Shown here piece by piece: positions 7,483 to 16,177 of a stretch of 64,000 nt of DNA (the first letter of the stretch is position 1; each line of letters starts with the position of its first letter). The position numbers were made by a program, and so were the translations under genes. Below the pieces are notes generated by a model. It was given only the letters and a program-made list of their open reading frames with translations. It was not told where the DNA came from and did not search any database. The stretch covers positions 1 to 64,000 of the forward strand of contig NC_008701.1 in assembly GCF_000015205.1 (NCBI RefSeq), read 5' to 3'. The DNA is from Pyrobaculum islandicum DSM 4184. GTDB taxonomy: Archaea; Thermoproteota; Thermoprotei; Thermoproteales; Thermoproteaceae.

Positions 7483-8215
7483 CCACGTCTAGGTATAACA
7501 TTGTGAGTACGCCTGCGACAAAGCCGTAGGTTGGGAGGTCTTTTCTCTTGTCTTCTGCATATATGTCTGGATATAGCTCAGCCGCCGTGACGTACATCAT
7601 GGCCCCTCCCGCAAGGCCCATAGCCGCCCCCATCGCCAGAGGTACGGCTGATAAAAAGAGGGCGGAGGCCAAGGCGGCGCCGCCCTCTACTACGGCGCTG
7701 ATTACGCCAATTAAAACTGCGGTTTTTAAAAGTCTGAATCTTAACAACGGCATTACCACCGCCGCCCCCTCTGGCACGTCTTGAATTGCTATAGCCAGGG
7801 CTGTGACAAAACCAAGTTCTGCGTTGTATATTGTCGAAACTCCGACGGCAAGTCCCTCTGGTATGTTGTGTATTGTAATGGCGAGGGCTATAAGCCAGCT
7901 CTTTTTCAACTTCCCCGCGAGGACAGCAGGCCCCTCATACCCCTTGACTAAGTGTTCATGTGGGAGTAAGACGTCTAGTAGACGTATAAACGCGACGCCT
8001 CCGGCAATGCCTAAGCCGACTTGCCAAAAGCCCCACCTCTCTACGGCGGGGAGTATTAAACTTGTAAAACTAGCCACAAGCATGACGCCGCCTGTAAAAC
8101 CAAGGCCGAGGTCCACAAGGCCCTCGCCCCATTTTCTAAAGGGTAGTACCCCCGCCGCCACGCCTGCCAGAGTGCCCATTATTAATATTAACGCATTTAG
8201 AACTAGAGGATCCAC
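7469..8215 (-). CDS. ZIP family metal transporter
   Basis: About 248 residues with roughly eight hydrophobic segments. The metal-binding motifs of ZIP transporters are present: HNIPEG in TM4 and QDVPEG in TM5, with a histidine-bearing loop (LLPHEHLVKG) before them. It should import zinc or a similar divalent metal across the cell membrane. I prefer GTG 8215 to the upstream TTG 8233 because a TATA box (TTTATATA, 8235-8242) lies about 24 nt upstream. The same TATA appears to serve the divergent SPFH gene at 8263. Confidence 0.9.
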   Translation of the reverse strand: MDPLVLNALILIMGTLAGVAAGVLPFRKWGEGLVDLGLGFTGGVMLVASFTSLILPAVERWGFWQVGLGIAGGVAFIRLLDVLLPHEHLVKGYEGPAVLAGKLKKSWLIALAITIHNIPEGLAVGVSTIYNAELGFVTALAIAIQDVPEGAAVVMPLLRFRLLKTAVLIGVISAVVEGGAALASALFLSAVPLAMGAAMGLAGGAMMYVTAAELYPDIYAEDKRKDLPTYGFVAGVLTMLYLDVAMSS

Positions 8216-8262
8216 GCCAGACGGCCGTTTCAACTTTATATACTAACGCGCTAACTTCTACA

Positions 8263-9234
8263 ATGCCACAAGTAATCCAATGGGTTAACCCCAAGGAGGG
8301 CGAGATCATATGGAGATACCCCGTGGACAGGATCGAATGGGGGGCCCAGCTCATCGTCGAGGAGTGGCAGGCAGCTGTCTTCATGAGGGACGGCAAGGTC
8401 TACGACGTGTTTAGGGCAGGGAGACACACCTTGACCACCCTCAACCTGCCCCTCCTCACCCAAGCCCTGAGTAGGGTCGCCGGCTTCGACAAATCGCCTT
8501 TTGTAGCCGTCGTTATATACGTCTCGCTGAAGCAACACCAGCTCCCCTTCGGCGGGCGGGGGCAGACGGCGGAGCTCGCCCCCATACAGTTCTACGGCTC
8601 CGCGTGGTTCCGCGTCGCCGACCCGGCCCTCTTTGTGACCCAGGTGGTGGGGGGCCAGAATATATACACCACGGAGGACCTCCAGAAGTTTCTCAGAGGC
8701 TACTTCAACGAGCTCCTAATGGCCGAGCTCTCCCGCCAGTCCATATTCACCATATACGGCAACCTCGACCAAGTCAGCTTTATCGTTAAAAACGCCATAG
8801 ACCCCCACTTCAGGAGGCTAGGCCTGGAGCTGGTAGACGTCAGGTTTGAAGGCCTAGACGTGACCGACCAGGTGTGGAGAGACCGCCTCTTCTTCATCAG
8901 AGCCACGGGGGTAAACCCCGCCGAGTATCTGAGGATGGAGACCGTGCAGAAGGCCGCGGCGGAGTTGGGCAAAAGCCCCGGGGCGGCCGCCGGGACGGGC
9001 ATAGTCCTCATACCGCCCCTCCTCTGGCCTCAGCAACAAGCCGCGCCGCCGCCCCAGCCGGCGCAGCCCGCCGCTCAGCAGGGCGTGGTCTGCCCCCAGT
9101 GTGGGTATGTCAACCCGCCGGGGGCTAAATACTGTATAAACTGCGGCTATATGCTGGGTAAGAAGTGCCCCCAGTGCGGCTACGTAAATCCGCCGGAGGC
9201 CAAGTTCTGTATGAACTGTGGAGCCAAGTTATGA
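8263..9234 (+). CDS. SPFH/band-7 domain protein with two C-terminal zinc ribbons
   Basis: A 323-residue protein. Residues 1-235 form a YdjI-like SPFH domain (VNPKEGEIIWRYP at the start, then TLTTLNLPLL and ADPALFVTQVVGG). After a proline/glutamine-rich linker come two four-Cys zinc ribbons with the same framework (CPQCGYVNPPGAKYCINCG and CPQCGYVNPPEAKFCMNCG). This layout matches the 'virion core protein'-type SPFH family. There is no signal peptide, so it probably scaffolds on the inner face of the membrane. It heads an operon joined by ATGA overlaps to the genes at 9231 and 9524. Confidence 0.88.
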   Translation: MPQVIQWVNPKEGEIIWRYPVDRIEWGAQLIVEEWQAAVFMRDGKVYDVFRAGRHTLTTLNLPLLTQALSRVAGFDKSPFVAVVIYVSLKQHQLPFGGRGQTAELAPIQFYGSAWFRVADPALFVTQVVGGQNIYTTEDLQKFLRGYFNELLMAELSRQSIFTIYGNLDQVSFIVKNAIDPHFRRLGLELVDVRFEGLDVTDQVWRDRLFFIRATGVNPAEYLRMETVQKAAAELGKSPGAAAGTGIVLIPPLLWPQQQAAPPPQPAQPAAQQGVVCPQCGYVNPPGAKYCINCGYMLGKKCPQCGYVNPPEAKFCMNCGAKL

Positions 9235-9527
9235 CGCCTGGCGAGAGGGCTGCCGCCTTGGCTACACTCGCCTTCGGCCTCTACCTAATAGCGGCGTCGC
9301 TAGGCGCCGCCCCGCTGGCTTTAAATATAGCCGTCGGGCTCCCTCTGGCCGTCTTTGGAGTAGTCTACGCCGCGTTTGGAGGAAGTAGAGAGGCCCTCCT
9401 CTGGGGCGGCGTGTTGGCCATAGCGGGGGTCGCCACGGCGGCTGGCGGAGCGGCCTCTCCCCTCTTAGTCGCTGGGGTGGCGCTTGTTTTTATCTCGCTT
9501 TTTGCACTTTTAGCCGGGCGGAGATGA
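9231..9527 (+). CDS. Small integral membrane protein
   Basis: A 98-residue protein of about four hydrophobic alanine/leucine-rich segments with a short polar start (MTPGERAA) and a C-terminal RR. The start ATG 9231 overlaps the stop of the SPFH gene (ATGA), and its own end overlaps the start at 9524 the same way, so the three are translationally coupled. It may be a membrane partner of the SPFH protein. No family is recognised. Confidence 0.75.
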   Translation: MTPGERAAALATLAFGLYLIAASLGAAPLALNIAVGLPLAVFGVVYAAFGGSREALLWGGVLAIAGVATAAGGAASPLLVAGVALVFISLFALLAGRR

Positions 9528-10444
9528 CGCTTTTCTTAGCTATTGGAGGCGGCGGAGATGTAATAATGGCGGCGGCTATCGCCGGAGACGACGCAGTTGG
9601 CCAAATACCCTGGGAGAGGTATGTAGTAGATCCCACGCCGGGGCCTGTGCCTCCAGACGCGTTGCGGGAGGTGGTTGAGTTAGGCGGGGGGCTTTACTTA
9701 GCTACGCCTAGGAGTTACGTAGAGAGAGGCGGCAGGAGGTTTAAAACCCAGGGCATGTGCGCCGCGGGGGCTCTGGGAAAATCTATCTATATTGTAGACC
9801 CGTATAGAAAACCCTCTGAGTTAGCCAAGGCCCTGGCGCGTTTTGGCAAAGTCGTGGGCGTAGACGTCGGCGGAGACGTACTGGGGGTCGGCTGTGAGGA
9901 GTCGTTGGGGAGCCCGCTGGCAGACGCCTATGGCTTGGCTGTGTTGGCTAAACTGGCTGAGGCCGGCGCCGCCGCCGAGCTGTTAGTGATGTCTCCTGGG
10001 GCAGACGGAGAGCTCGACAGGAGGTATATAATGCAGAGAGTTGCCGAAGTGGCAAGAGAAGGCGGCTTACTTGGCGTAGTTGGCCTCTCTAGAGAGCAAG
10101 CCGCGGTTTTAGAAAGACTTGTAGAGAGGTGTGTCACAGAGGCGTCGGCCGTCGCCCTGAGGGCTCTCCGCGGCGAGTATGGCGTTTATACATTGAGGGG
10201 CGGCCTTAGGAGAGTTGAAGTAGATATATGCGCCGCAGTGGGCCTCCGGCTTGAGCCTAGAGTCTTGTTGAAGTTTAACCGCGCGGCGAGGGTAATATAC
10301 GAGGGAGATCTGCCCATAGACAAGGCTGCAGACGTCCTTTTAGAAGAGGGGATCCCCACTGAGTTACATTTAGAGAGACTTTTGGCAAGCGGGCTTGAGC
10401 CCCGGCAGGCGATAGAGGAGTTGAGAAAATACAAGAGGTGTTAA
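9524..10444 (+). CDS. DUF1152 family protein
   Basis: A 306-residue protein of the archaeal DUF1152 family. The glycine-rich start (FLAIGGGGDVIMAAAIAG) looks like a nucleotide-binding loop, and the internal VDVGGDVLG and MSPGADGELD motifs suit that family. Its biochemical role is not established. It is the last gene of the operon begun at 8263 and overlaps the following gene tail to tail by 4 bp. Confidence 0.8.
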   Translation: MTLFLAIGGGGDVIMAAAIAGDDAVGQIPWERYVVDPTPGPVPPDALREVVELGGGLYLATPRSYVERGGRRFKTQGMCAAGALGKSIYIVDPYRKPSELAKALARFGKVVGVDVGGDVLGVGCEESLGSPLADAYGLAVLAKLAEAGAAAELLVMSPGADGELDRRYIMQRVAEVAREGGLLGVVGLSREQAAVLERLVERCVTEASAVALRALRGEYGVYTLRGGLRRVEVDICAAVGLRLEPRVLLKFNRAARVIYEGDLPIDKAADVLLEEGIPTELHLERLLASGLEPRQAIEELRKYKRC

Positions 10445-11241
10445 GCCTTGGCGGTCTGGGCGGCTTTTGTCTCTCTAAGCACTTGTCTATATCTATCTTC
10501 GTTAAAGGGGCCTGCGGAGACGGCGGCGGACTCTATAGAAACTGTGAGCGCTAGCCTCTGGCCGTATACAGTGATATTTAAATAGGCGGTTCCCGCCGTC
10601 TTTAAAGGCACTCCATTTACTTCACATATCTTTGTCGTATATACGCCTGTGCCATTCCCAGCGAGATTTCCCAAAATCTGGGCCACGGCCTCTTGTGATA
10701 TACGGCCGCGCTCCTCTACTTCAACCCCGCCGTAGCCTAAATATGTACAAGGCCCCTTCTCAACTCTAGACGTTTCAACTCCCCTCAGTAGATAAATCGT
10801 AGAGTAATTGGCCGGCCTGACTTCAGTTTGACACTGCCCCCCTGCGCAAGTTACAATATAGGCGACCCTCCCCTCTGTTGCAACTTTAAACACAAGTTTG
10901 ATGGGGCCGTGCGGCGGGACAGTTGCATAAAGCTCGCCGAAGCTATAATTGCCGAGAGCCCCAGAGCCCTCTACAGACCAGCCCCTCATACTTATCGACA
11001 CGTCGCCTACTGCCACAGTGATTACAACAGTGTAGTTAACCTCGTAGTTTTTAATGTCGAATGACGGCCGCACGGCGCCGACGGCAGGCGTGTTGACCGC
11101 CGGGCTTGTCTGCGTCGTAGTTGTAGTAGGCAGTTGTGACGTCGAAATTGTCTCAAGCCCGTGTCTCGGCGCTGTGTGTATAAAATAGAGCGCCGCCCCT
11201 ATGATTAAAACTGCCAACACTATATACGCTGCTTTTCTCAT
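10441..11241 (-). CDS. Membrane-anchored extracellular protein (hypothetical)
   Basis: About 266 residues. One N-terminal membrane anchor (AAYIVLAVLIIGAALYFI) is followed by a Thr/Ser/Pro linker and a beta-rich outer domain with two Cys pairs (ICAGGQC-like and PCTY...KICEV). ATG 11241 is chosen because a TATA-like CTTATATA lies about 25 nt upstream. No known domain is recognised. Confidence 0.65.
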   Translation of the reverse strand: MRKAAYIVLAVLIIGAALYFIHTAPRHGLETISTSQLPTTTTTQTSPAVNTPAVGAVRPSFDIKNYEVNYTVVITVAVGDVSISMRGWSVEGSGALGNYSFGELYATVPPHGPIKLVFKVATEGRVAYIVTCAGGQCQTEVRPANYSTIYLLRGVETSRVEKGPCTYLGYGGVEVEERGRISQEAVAQILGNLAGNGTGVYTTKICEVNGVPLKTAGTAYLNITVYGQRLALTVSIESAAVSAGPFNEDRYRQVLRETKAAQTAKA

Positions 11242-11279
11242 ATAGACGACTGAGGCCACATATATAAGGGTAACTAGAC

Positions 11280-12122
11280 CTATAGCCTCGTCTCTCCCTC
11301 ATACTGGCCTTTTCTTGCGGCGGCGAAAGTAGTTAGTCTAATAAACGCACCAAGCCCCGCGAGCCCCCCGCCAAACGCCCCCGGCTCCGGCGGGAGGCCT
11401 AGGAAGAAGGCGGCGAGGGCGCCCACGGCCGCGGAGCCAGAAGCCGCGGCTAGGCCTAGGGCCAGGCCCCCAGCCCTTCCCCTCTTAGAGAGGGGGTACT
11501 CTAGATAGAGGAGAGAGCCCTCGGCGCCGTCTACTAAAGCGCTGTAGCTCCTCCCGCCGTATTGATATATGAGTAGCCAGAAGGGGTAGTAGACAATGCC
11601 CTCGAAGCTCCAATTTATCTCTACCCTAGTCTTAAAGACAGAGGCGTAGGTCTTCGCCTCGTCTACAACCTCATCGAGAGATCTAAAGGCCTCCTCAGGC
11701 TCTAGGTCTGGCTGGTGGAAGACCCCCGCCCTCTCTAGAGAGGGCTTGAAGGGAGTCCTCCACCTGGCCGGGAAGACGTAGCCTTTGGGCAATCTGAAAG
11801 GCGGCTTTGACAGAGCGAGAGCGGCGGCGTAGGTCTCTAACTCTGGGAGAGGCTCGAAAGTTATGTGGTAGAGGTAGAGGGGGAGGAAGTGTAGCTCGGC
11901 GCCAGTCGGCGAGGCTGTGGGGAGGTCCTCCGGCGCCCCCACAGGCCTGAAGTTTAGCGCAGTGCGGAAGGCCGCGGTTTTGTCTACAGAGGGCTTGAAT
12001 ATATAGACCCTCTCGTAGGTTCTCCCCTCGCTGACAACAGTGCCGCAGTAGGGGCAGACGTAGAACTTCCTCCCCGGGGGAGCCTCGTACCTAGCCCCGC
12101 AGTAGGGGCACTGGACAATCAT
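11280..12122 (-). CDS. Zinc-ribbon membrane protein, paralogue B
   Basis: A 280-residue protein. A zinc ribbon at the N-terminus (CPYCGARY...CPYCGTVV) is followed by a beta-rich domain with the pattern FLPLYLYHI and YYPFWLLIYQYGGR, and by two glycine/alanine-rich membrane helices near residues 210-265. The gene just upstream (12119-13117) has the same order of parts, so the two are tandem paralogues and probably form a heteromer. Their coding regions overlap by 4 bp. Function unknown. Confidence 0.7.
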   Translation of the reverse strand: MIVQCPYCGARYEAPPGRKFYVCPYCGTVVSEGRTYERVYIFKPSVDKTAAFRTALNFRPVGAPEDLPTASPTGAELHFLPLYLYHITFEPLPELETYAAALALSKPPFRLPKGYVFPARWRTPFKPSLERAGVFHQPDLEPEEAFRSLDEVVDEAKTYASVFKTRVEINWSFEGIVYYPFWLLIYQYGGRSYSALVDGAEGSLLYLEYPLSKRGRAGGLALGLAAASGSAAVGALAAFFLGLPPEPGAFGGGLAGLGAFIRLTTFAAARKGQYEGETRL

Positions 12123-13117
12123 TTCTCCACCCTACGGCTCTTGAGGAAGCCCCCCGCCGCCATGTAGGAGAGGGCGCCGCCGGCTGCCACTACGGCTGCC
12201 CCCACATAGGGGTCTACCCCCAGCGCCGCGTAGCCGAGCCCCCCGGCGAGACCTCCGGCGGCAGCTGCAGCCAGTAGGCTCGCCGCTTTATGCTCGACGA
12301 AGACAGGCTCCTCCGCCAACACAACCTCGCCGTCCCAACCCGCTATGTAGTAGCGGAAGCTAGAGCCGCGGTAGAAATACGGCATGACCCACAGAGGGAG
12401 GTAGGTCAGGGGGGAGGCCACAAGTCTCTCCACCTCGTAGTCGACTGTCTTATCTCTCACATAGGCCGCCGCAGTGAATACGCCGACGGCAGCCCTGGCC
12501 CTCTCTTCAGCGTCTCGGTCGACGGCGGCGAGGAGCCGGGGGATGAGGGCTCTAACCGCCTTGGCCTTAGCCCGCTCTGCCGTAAACTCGCCAGCCATGA
12601 AGGCAGAGGCCTGGCCCCCCGAGGCAACCTCGGCGAGGGGCTTGGGCTCGGGCCCAGTCTTAAAGAAGTGGCTTGTAAGTCTGTCTACGGAGAGACCCCA
12701 AGCCGCCCTCCTCGCCAAGACGGCCACTACGTCTGCCAGAGCCACTCTGCCTCCCACTCTCACCACCTTAGTCACGATCTGAGTCCGCGGCTGCCCCCTC
12801 ATGTACACAGTCTTAGTGTATGTTACCACCACCGTAGCCTGATACGTTGCGGAGAGCTTGACGTCTACGAGGTAGAAGGGGAGGTAGTAGAGGTCTGGGC
12901 TTGCGAAGTTTATCTCAGAGATCCTCCACCTGAGGTTGAGGTCACGCCGCGTCCTCTCAACGGCCCTCCGCACTATTTCAGACGCCGGGAGTGTGGGCAC
13001 AGCCAGCACGTCCCGGGGCTCCCCAGCGAGGAAGTTGGCCCTCCCGCAGTATCTACACACCACGACGACTGAGTCGGGAGTGACGTCTAGGGGGGCTCCG
13101 CAGTAGCTACATCTCAC
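12119..13117 (-). CDS. Zinc-ribbon membrane protein, paralogue A
   Basis: A 332-residue protein starting at GTG 13117. It has an N-terminal zinc ribbon (CSYCGAPL...CRYCGRAN), then YYLPFYLVDVK and YLPLWVMPYFYRGSSFRYYI, which match the equivalent places in paralogue B, and two C-terminal hydrophobic helices. The zinc ribbon should face the cytoplasm. It is the first gene of a two-gene operon and is divergent from the aminotransferase at 13170. Confidence 0.7.
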   Translation of the reverse strand: MRCSYCGAPLDVTPDSVVVVCRYCGRANFLAGEPRDVLAVPTLPASEIVRRAVERTRRDLNLRWRISEINFASPDLYYLPFYLVDVKLSATYQATVVVTYTKTVYMRGQPRTQIVTKVVRVGGRVALADVVAVLARRAAWGLSVDRLTSHFFKTGPEPKPLAEVASGGQASAFMAGEFTAERAKAKAVRALIPRLLAAVDRDAEERARAAVGVFTAAAYVRDKTVDYEVERLVASPLTYLPLWVMPYFYRGSSFRYYIAGWDGEVVLAEEPVFVEHKAASLLAAAAAGGLAGGLGYAALGVDPYVGAAVVAAGGALSYMAAGGFLKSRRVEK

Positions 13118-13169
13118 GAAATCTCACAGAGACAACTTAATAAATATACAACGCAGCCCCGTCGTGGAG

Positions 13170-14108
13170 ATGTTTAAATGGATTAGAGAGAGACCCGCCG
13201 AGTACGACCTCGCCAGTAGCGGCGTGGCGAAGATAGAGGTCAAGCCGGCGGACGAGCCCCCCGTAGAAGAGATCCTCACCTCGCTCTACAAGATATCCCC
13301 CCGGGAGCTTGCTCTCACGGCAGGCGCCCAGGAGGGCCTCTTCCTGGCCTTCCACGCCGTGAGGCCGAAGGCCGTAGTGACAGTGGCCCCCGAGTATGAG
13401 CCAATATGGAGACTACCCGGCGCCATGGGAGTGAGGCACGTGGAGGTTAGAGACGTCTGGGAGGCCCCCCTCGGGCCGGAGACAGTCCTCGTGTTCTCAA
13501 ACCCCAACAACCCCACGGGGAGGTTCCTCGGCCGGGGGGAGCTCTGGGAGCTCGCCGACGAGGCCAGGAGGCGGGGCGCCGTCCTTATTGTGGACATCAT
13601 ATTCTCCGACTTCGTCACAGACGACCTCGGCGGCCTCCCCCTTGAGAACGCCGTCTACGTCCACAGCACGGATAAATTCTACACAAGCGACTACAGACTC
13701 GGCTGGGCCTTCGGCGACTCTCGCATCGTGGAGAAGATACGCGTCTTCAAGGACTTGGCAAACCCGGGCCCCCGCGACTTGGAGAAAAAAGCCGCGGCGG
13801 CTCTTCTATCAAGGAGGGAGGAGGTGAAGAAGAGGAACCTCGCCGTGATAGATAAAAACGCCGCGGCTCTGCTCTCTGCGTTTCCAAACGCCATCTACAA
13901 CCCCCACATGCCCATAGCCCTAGTGGAGGTGGGATGCGACGACGTCGCCTTCGCCGAGGGGCTTCTAAAACGGGGGGTCAGGGTCATGCCGGGGACCTTT
14001 ATGAAGGCCCCCCGGGCTGTGAGAGTTGGACTAGGCGTAGAGCCTCCGCCCCGCTTCGCGCAAGCTCTGGGAATCTTTGGCGAGGCTTTTGGCAACTGCC
14101 GCACGTAG
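13170..14108 (+). CDS. PLP-dependent aminotransferase class I/II-like
   Basis: About 312 residues, somewhat short for fold-type I aminotransferases. Visible motifs are the substrate region SNPNNPTGRFL, the cofactor Asp in VDIIFSDF and the candidate PLP lysine in STDKFYTSDYRLGWAFG, followed by the Arg of the RLGW pattern. The substrate is not predictable. ATG 13170 is preferred over GTG 13164 because the TATA-like TTAATAAATA sits about 25 nt upstream. Its 3' end overlaps the convergent gene at 14031 by 78 bp, an unusually long overlap. Confidence 0.8.
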   Translation: MFKWIRERPAEYDLASSGVAKIEVKPADEPPVEEILTSLYKISPRELALTAGAQEGLFLAFHAVRPKAVVTVAPEYEPIWRLPGAMGVRHVEVRDVWEAPLGPETVLVFSNPNNPTGRFLGRGELWELADEARRRGAVLIVDIIFSDFVTDDLGGLPLENAVYVHSTDKFYTSDYRLGWAFGDSRIVEKIRVFKDLANPGPRDLEKKAAAALLSRREEVKKRNLAVIDKNAAALLSAFPNAIYNPHMPIALVEVGCDDVAFAEGLLKRGVRVMPGTFMKAPRAVRVGLGVEPPPRFAQALGIFGEAFGNCRT

Positions 14109-14945
14109 TTTACACACGGCGCATATCTCGCCGCTGGCCGGCTCGCCGCAGATCTTACACTTGTGTAACTGCTCCACCTCCGCCCTTCCAAACTTCATGT
14201 TGAAGTCCACAACTCCCCCAATCAGCTTTAAGTCGAAGTCTGGGTCTCTCCTCCTGGCTGCCGCCAGCATTTCGTATACCTCGGCGTGGGCCGCGCCGCA
14301 GAGGCCGTATTCACAACAAACGGCGCTGACCGGGAGGCCCCGCCGCCTGCAGTACTCCTCGTTTTCCTCCGGCCGCGCGAAGATCAAAGGCCTGATTTTA
14401 GTCACTAGGAGGCCTCCGCCCTCCACTCTGGGCAGAATTTTGAAATTCCAGAGGTGGTTACGCCCAACTAAGTTCTTGATGTAGTACGTCAGGAAGTCGT
14501 AGGCGTGGTGGCCAGTCGCCACTTTAGTAGCGCCGAGTTCTCTCGGCACTTTGTTCATAAGGTAGCGCTTGACGGCGCCGCATACAGAACATATAGGCCG
14601 CCCCGTGGCTCTCGCCGCCGCCTCGATGTCTAAGTAGTCCCGGGCGTAAACCACGTGGATACCCACGCCGAGGGCTTCTGCAAGCGTTCTAACGGCCTCC
14701 TCGATCTTTGCAGAAGTCCTAAAGCCGAGGTTTATGTGAAACGCCCTCACCTCGGCGTCTATTCTATACTCCTCTATGTACTCCTTCAAGAGGGCCAAGG
14801 CGGCACAACTGTCTTTCCCCCCAGACACAGCCACATATATTACGTCTCTTATCTCGACAAGTCTATACCTCCTAATTGTTTCAAACACTCTCCTCCTATA
14901 TGTGTCTAAGTCGACTTCGCGCGTTGGAACTCTAATAGAAATCAC
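14031..14945 (-). CDS. TtuA/NcsA-type tRNA thiolation ATP pyrophosphatase
   Basis: A 304-residue member of the TtcA/TtuA group, which adenylates a tRNA uridine or cytidine before sulfur transfer. The PP-loop SGGKDS lies near residue 41, the conserved CSVCG of GRPICSVCGAVKR near residue 118, and ATGHHAYD follows. A C-terminal zinc module (CKICGEPASGEICAVC) is present, as in TtuA proteins, although the usual second N-terminal zinc finger is absent. The start is GTG 14945. Thiolated tRNA bases typically stabilise tRNA in thermophiles. Confidence 0.85.
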   Translation of the reverse strand: MISIRVPTREVDLDTYRRRVFETIRRYRLVEIRDVIYVAVSGGKDSCAALALLKEYIEEYRIDAEVRAFHINLGFRTSAKIEEAVRTLAEALGVGIHVVYARDYLDIEAAARATGRPICSVCGAVKRYLMNKVPRELGATKVATGHHAYDFLTYYIKNLVGRNHLWNFKILPRVEGGGLLVTKIRPLIFARPEENEEYCRRRGLPVSAVCCEYGLCGAAHAEVYEMLAAARRRDPDFDLKLIGGVVDFNMKFGRAEVEQLHKCKICGEPASGEICAVCKLRAAVAKSLAKDSQSLREAGRRLYA

Positions 14946-14983
14946 AGAGAGTGAGATATAAGAATTAAAAAATCTGTATCTCT

Positions 14984-15613
14984 ATGCGCGACATCAGGCG
15001 TTGCGCCGTCTGCGGAGCTTACGTAGAGGAGGAAGTCCACTGCGGGGCGCCGACGGCGGTTGTGTTAGACGGCGCCACACGCCTCAAGATCTCCAAACTC
15101 CTATCCCTCGCCCTGCGCCACAGCCCCCACGTCTTAGGCATAACGCTAGATGTAGAAGGCTGGGCAGACATAAACGCAGTGGTGGAGGGCTTGCGGAGGG
15201 CCGGCCTCCCCGCAAGCCCACAGGTGCTGAAGGCCGTGGCCCAGCTAGACGACAAAGGCCGCTTCGAGATTAGAGACGGCCGGGTGAGGGCGCGCTACGG
15301 CCACACTATAAAGGTGCAGATCAGATACGAGGTCGACTTAGACACGCGGCTTCTCTACCACGGAACCGCCCTATACGTCCTGCCCTCTATCCTAAGCCAA
15401 GGCATCCTCCCCATGAGAAGACTCTACGTCCATCTGGCAGTGGACGTGGAGACGGCTTGTCTCAACGCAAGAAGAAGACAAAACCCGGCGGTGGTGGAGG
15501 TCGACGCAGACTGCGTCCGGAAGAGCGGCAACCCCATCTACAAAGCCACAGAAAAAATAAGGCTCACCCCCTACGTGCCCCCCACCTGCGTGAAGAAGTG
15601 GGCCATTTGCTAA
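14984..15613 (+). CDS. kptA: RNA 2'-phosphotransferase (Tpt1/KptA)
   Basis: A 209-residue protein. The family motifs are SKLLSLALRHSPHVLGITLD with the catalytic Arg-His, then LYHGTALYVLPSILSQG, RLYVHLA and an Arg region near the C-terminus. The enzyme uses NAD to remove a 2'-phosphate from RNA. An N-terminal extension carries a small cysteine cluster (RRCAVCGAYVEEEVHC) that bacterial KptA lacks. It is divergent from the thiolation gene, so two RNA-processing genes share a promoter region. Confidence 0.92.
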   Translation: MRDIRRCAVCGAYVEEEVHCGAPTAVVLDGATRLKISKLLSLALRHSPHVLGITLDVEGWADINAVVEGLRRAGLPASPQVLKAVAQLDDKGRFEIRDGRVRARYGHTIKVQIRYEVDLDTRLLYHGTALYVLPSILSQGILPMRRLYVHLAVDVETACLNARRRQNPAVVEVDADCVRKSGNPIYKATEKIRLTPYVPPTCVKKWAIC

Positions 15614-15700
15614 CGCAGAACCAGACTGTATACACCGCGCCGGCCCCCACCTCTCTATCCTTCCCCCTGAGCCTCCAGTTTCTACAATCCGGCGGAGCCA

Positions 15701-15905
15701 CTACAACCTCCTAAGCCTATTAAACAAAAGACCCAACAGGTAGGCCAACAACGCGGCGAGGACAACTGCAAGAGACGTCGATGGAACCAACGCCAATGCA
15801 AGAACCGTTGAGAAGATATACAAGAGGTCTTTGAGGATGAGCCTTCCAGATACAGCCAGCTATCGTGTATACAACCCTTCTTGTAAGTAAGGGAGGCCTT
15901 GGAAT
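15701..15905 (-). pseudogene. Probable remnant of a membrane-protein gene
   Basis: On the minus strand the frame ending at TAG 15701 encodes about 50 residues with two hydrophobic stretches (YIFSTVLALALVP and LAVVLAALLAYLLGLLF) and a basic end. Going upstream it meets a stop near 15865, while another frame there reads RVVYTIAGCIW, suggesting a frameshifted membrane protein. The rest of the long gap (15614-16177) holds no gene I can support, only a short ORF ending at 15915 on the minus strand and AT-rich sequence near 16110-16135. Confidence 0.35.
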
Positions 15906-16177
15906 TCCAAAGGGTCACTTCTTAAAAAGCTCAAACTCAAGGCGTATATTACCAAAGCGGATTTTAACTCTCTCCATATTTAGTTCTACACGCGGCCGGT
16001 ATAGCGCCGACAAGCAAAGCGGATATGGTCGGAAATGCGGCCAAAGCCGGAAGATGTAGCCGGGCACTATAATCAACGAGATGAATACATGACCTACCAA
16101 AACTTTACAAATAAAAAATTATTTAATCCCTATGAGTTAGGCATGTTGAAAAAGAGAGTAGGAAAAAGATAGGTTGT

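Noticed and set aside
12290-13072. Plus-strand 260-codon frame
   Set aside because: Antisense to the zinc-ribbon protein gene, low-complexity and His/Pro/Gly-rich, as expected for a shadow frame at high GC.
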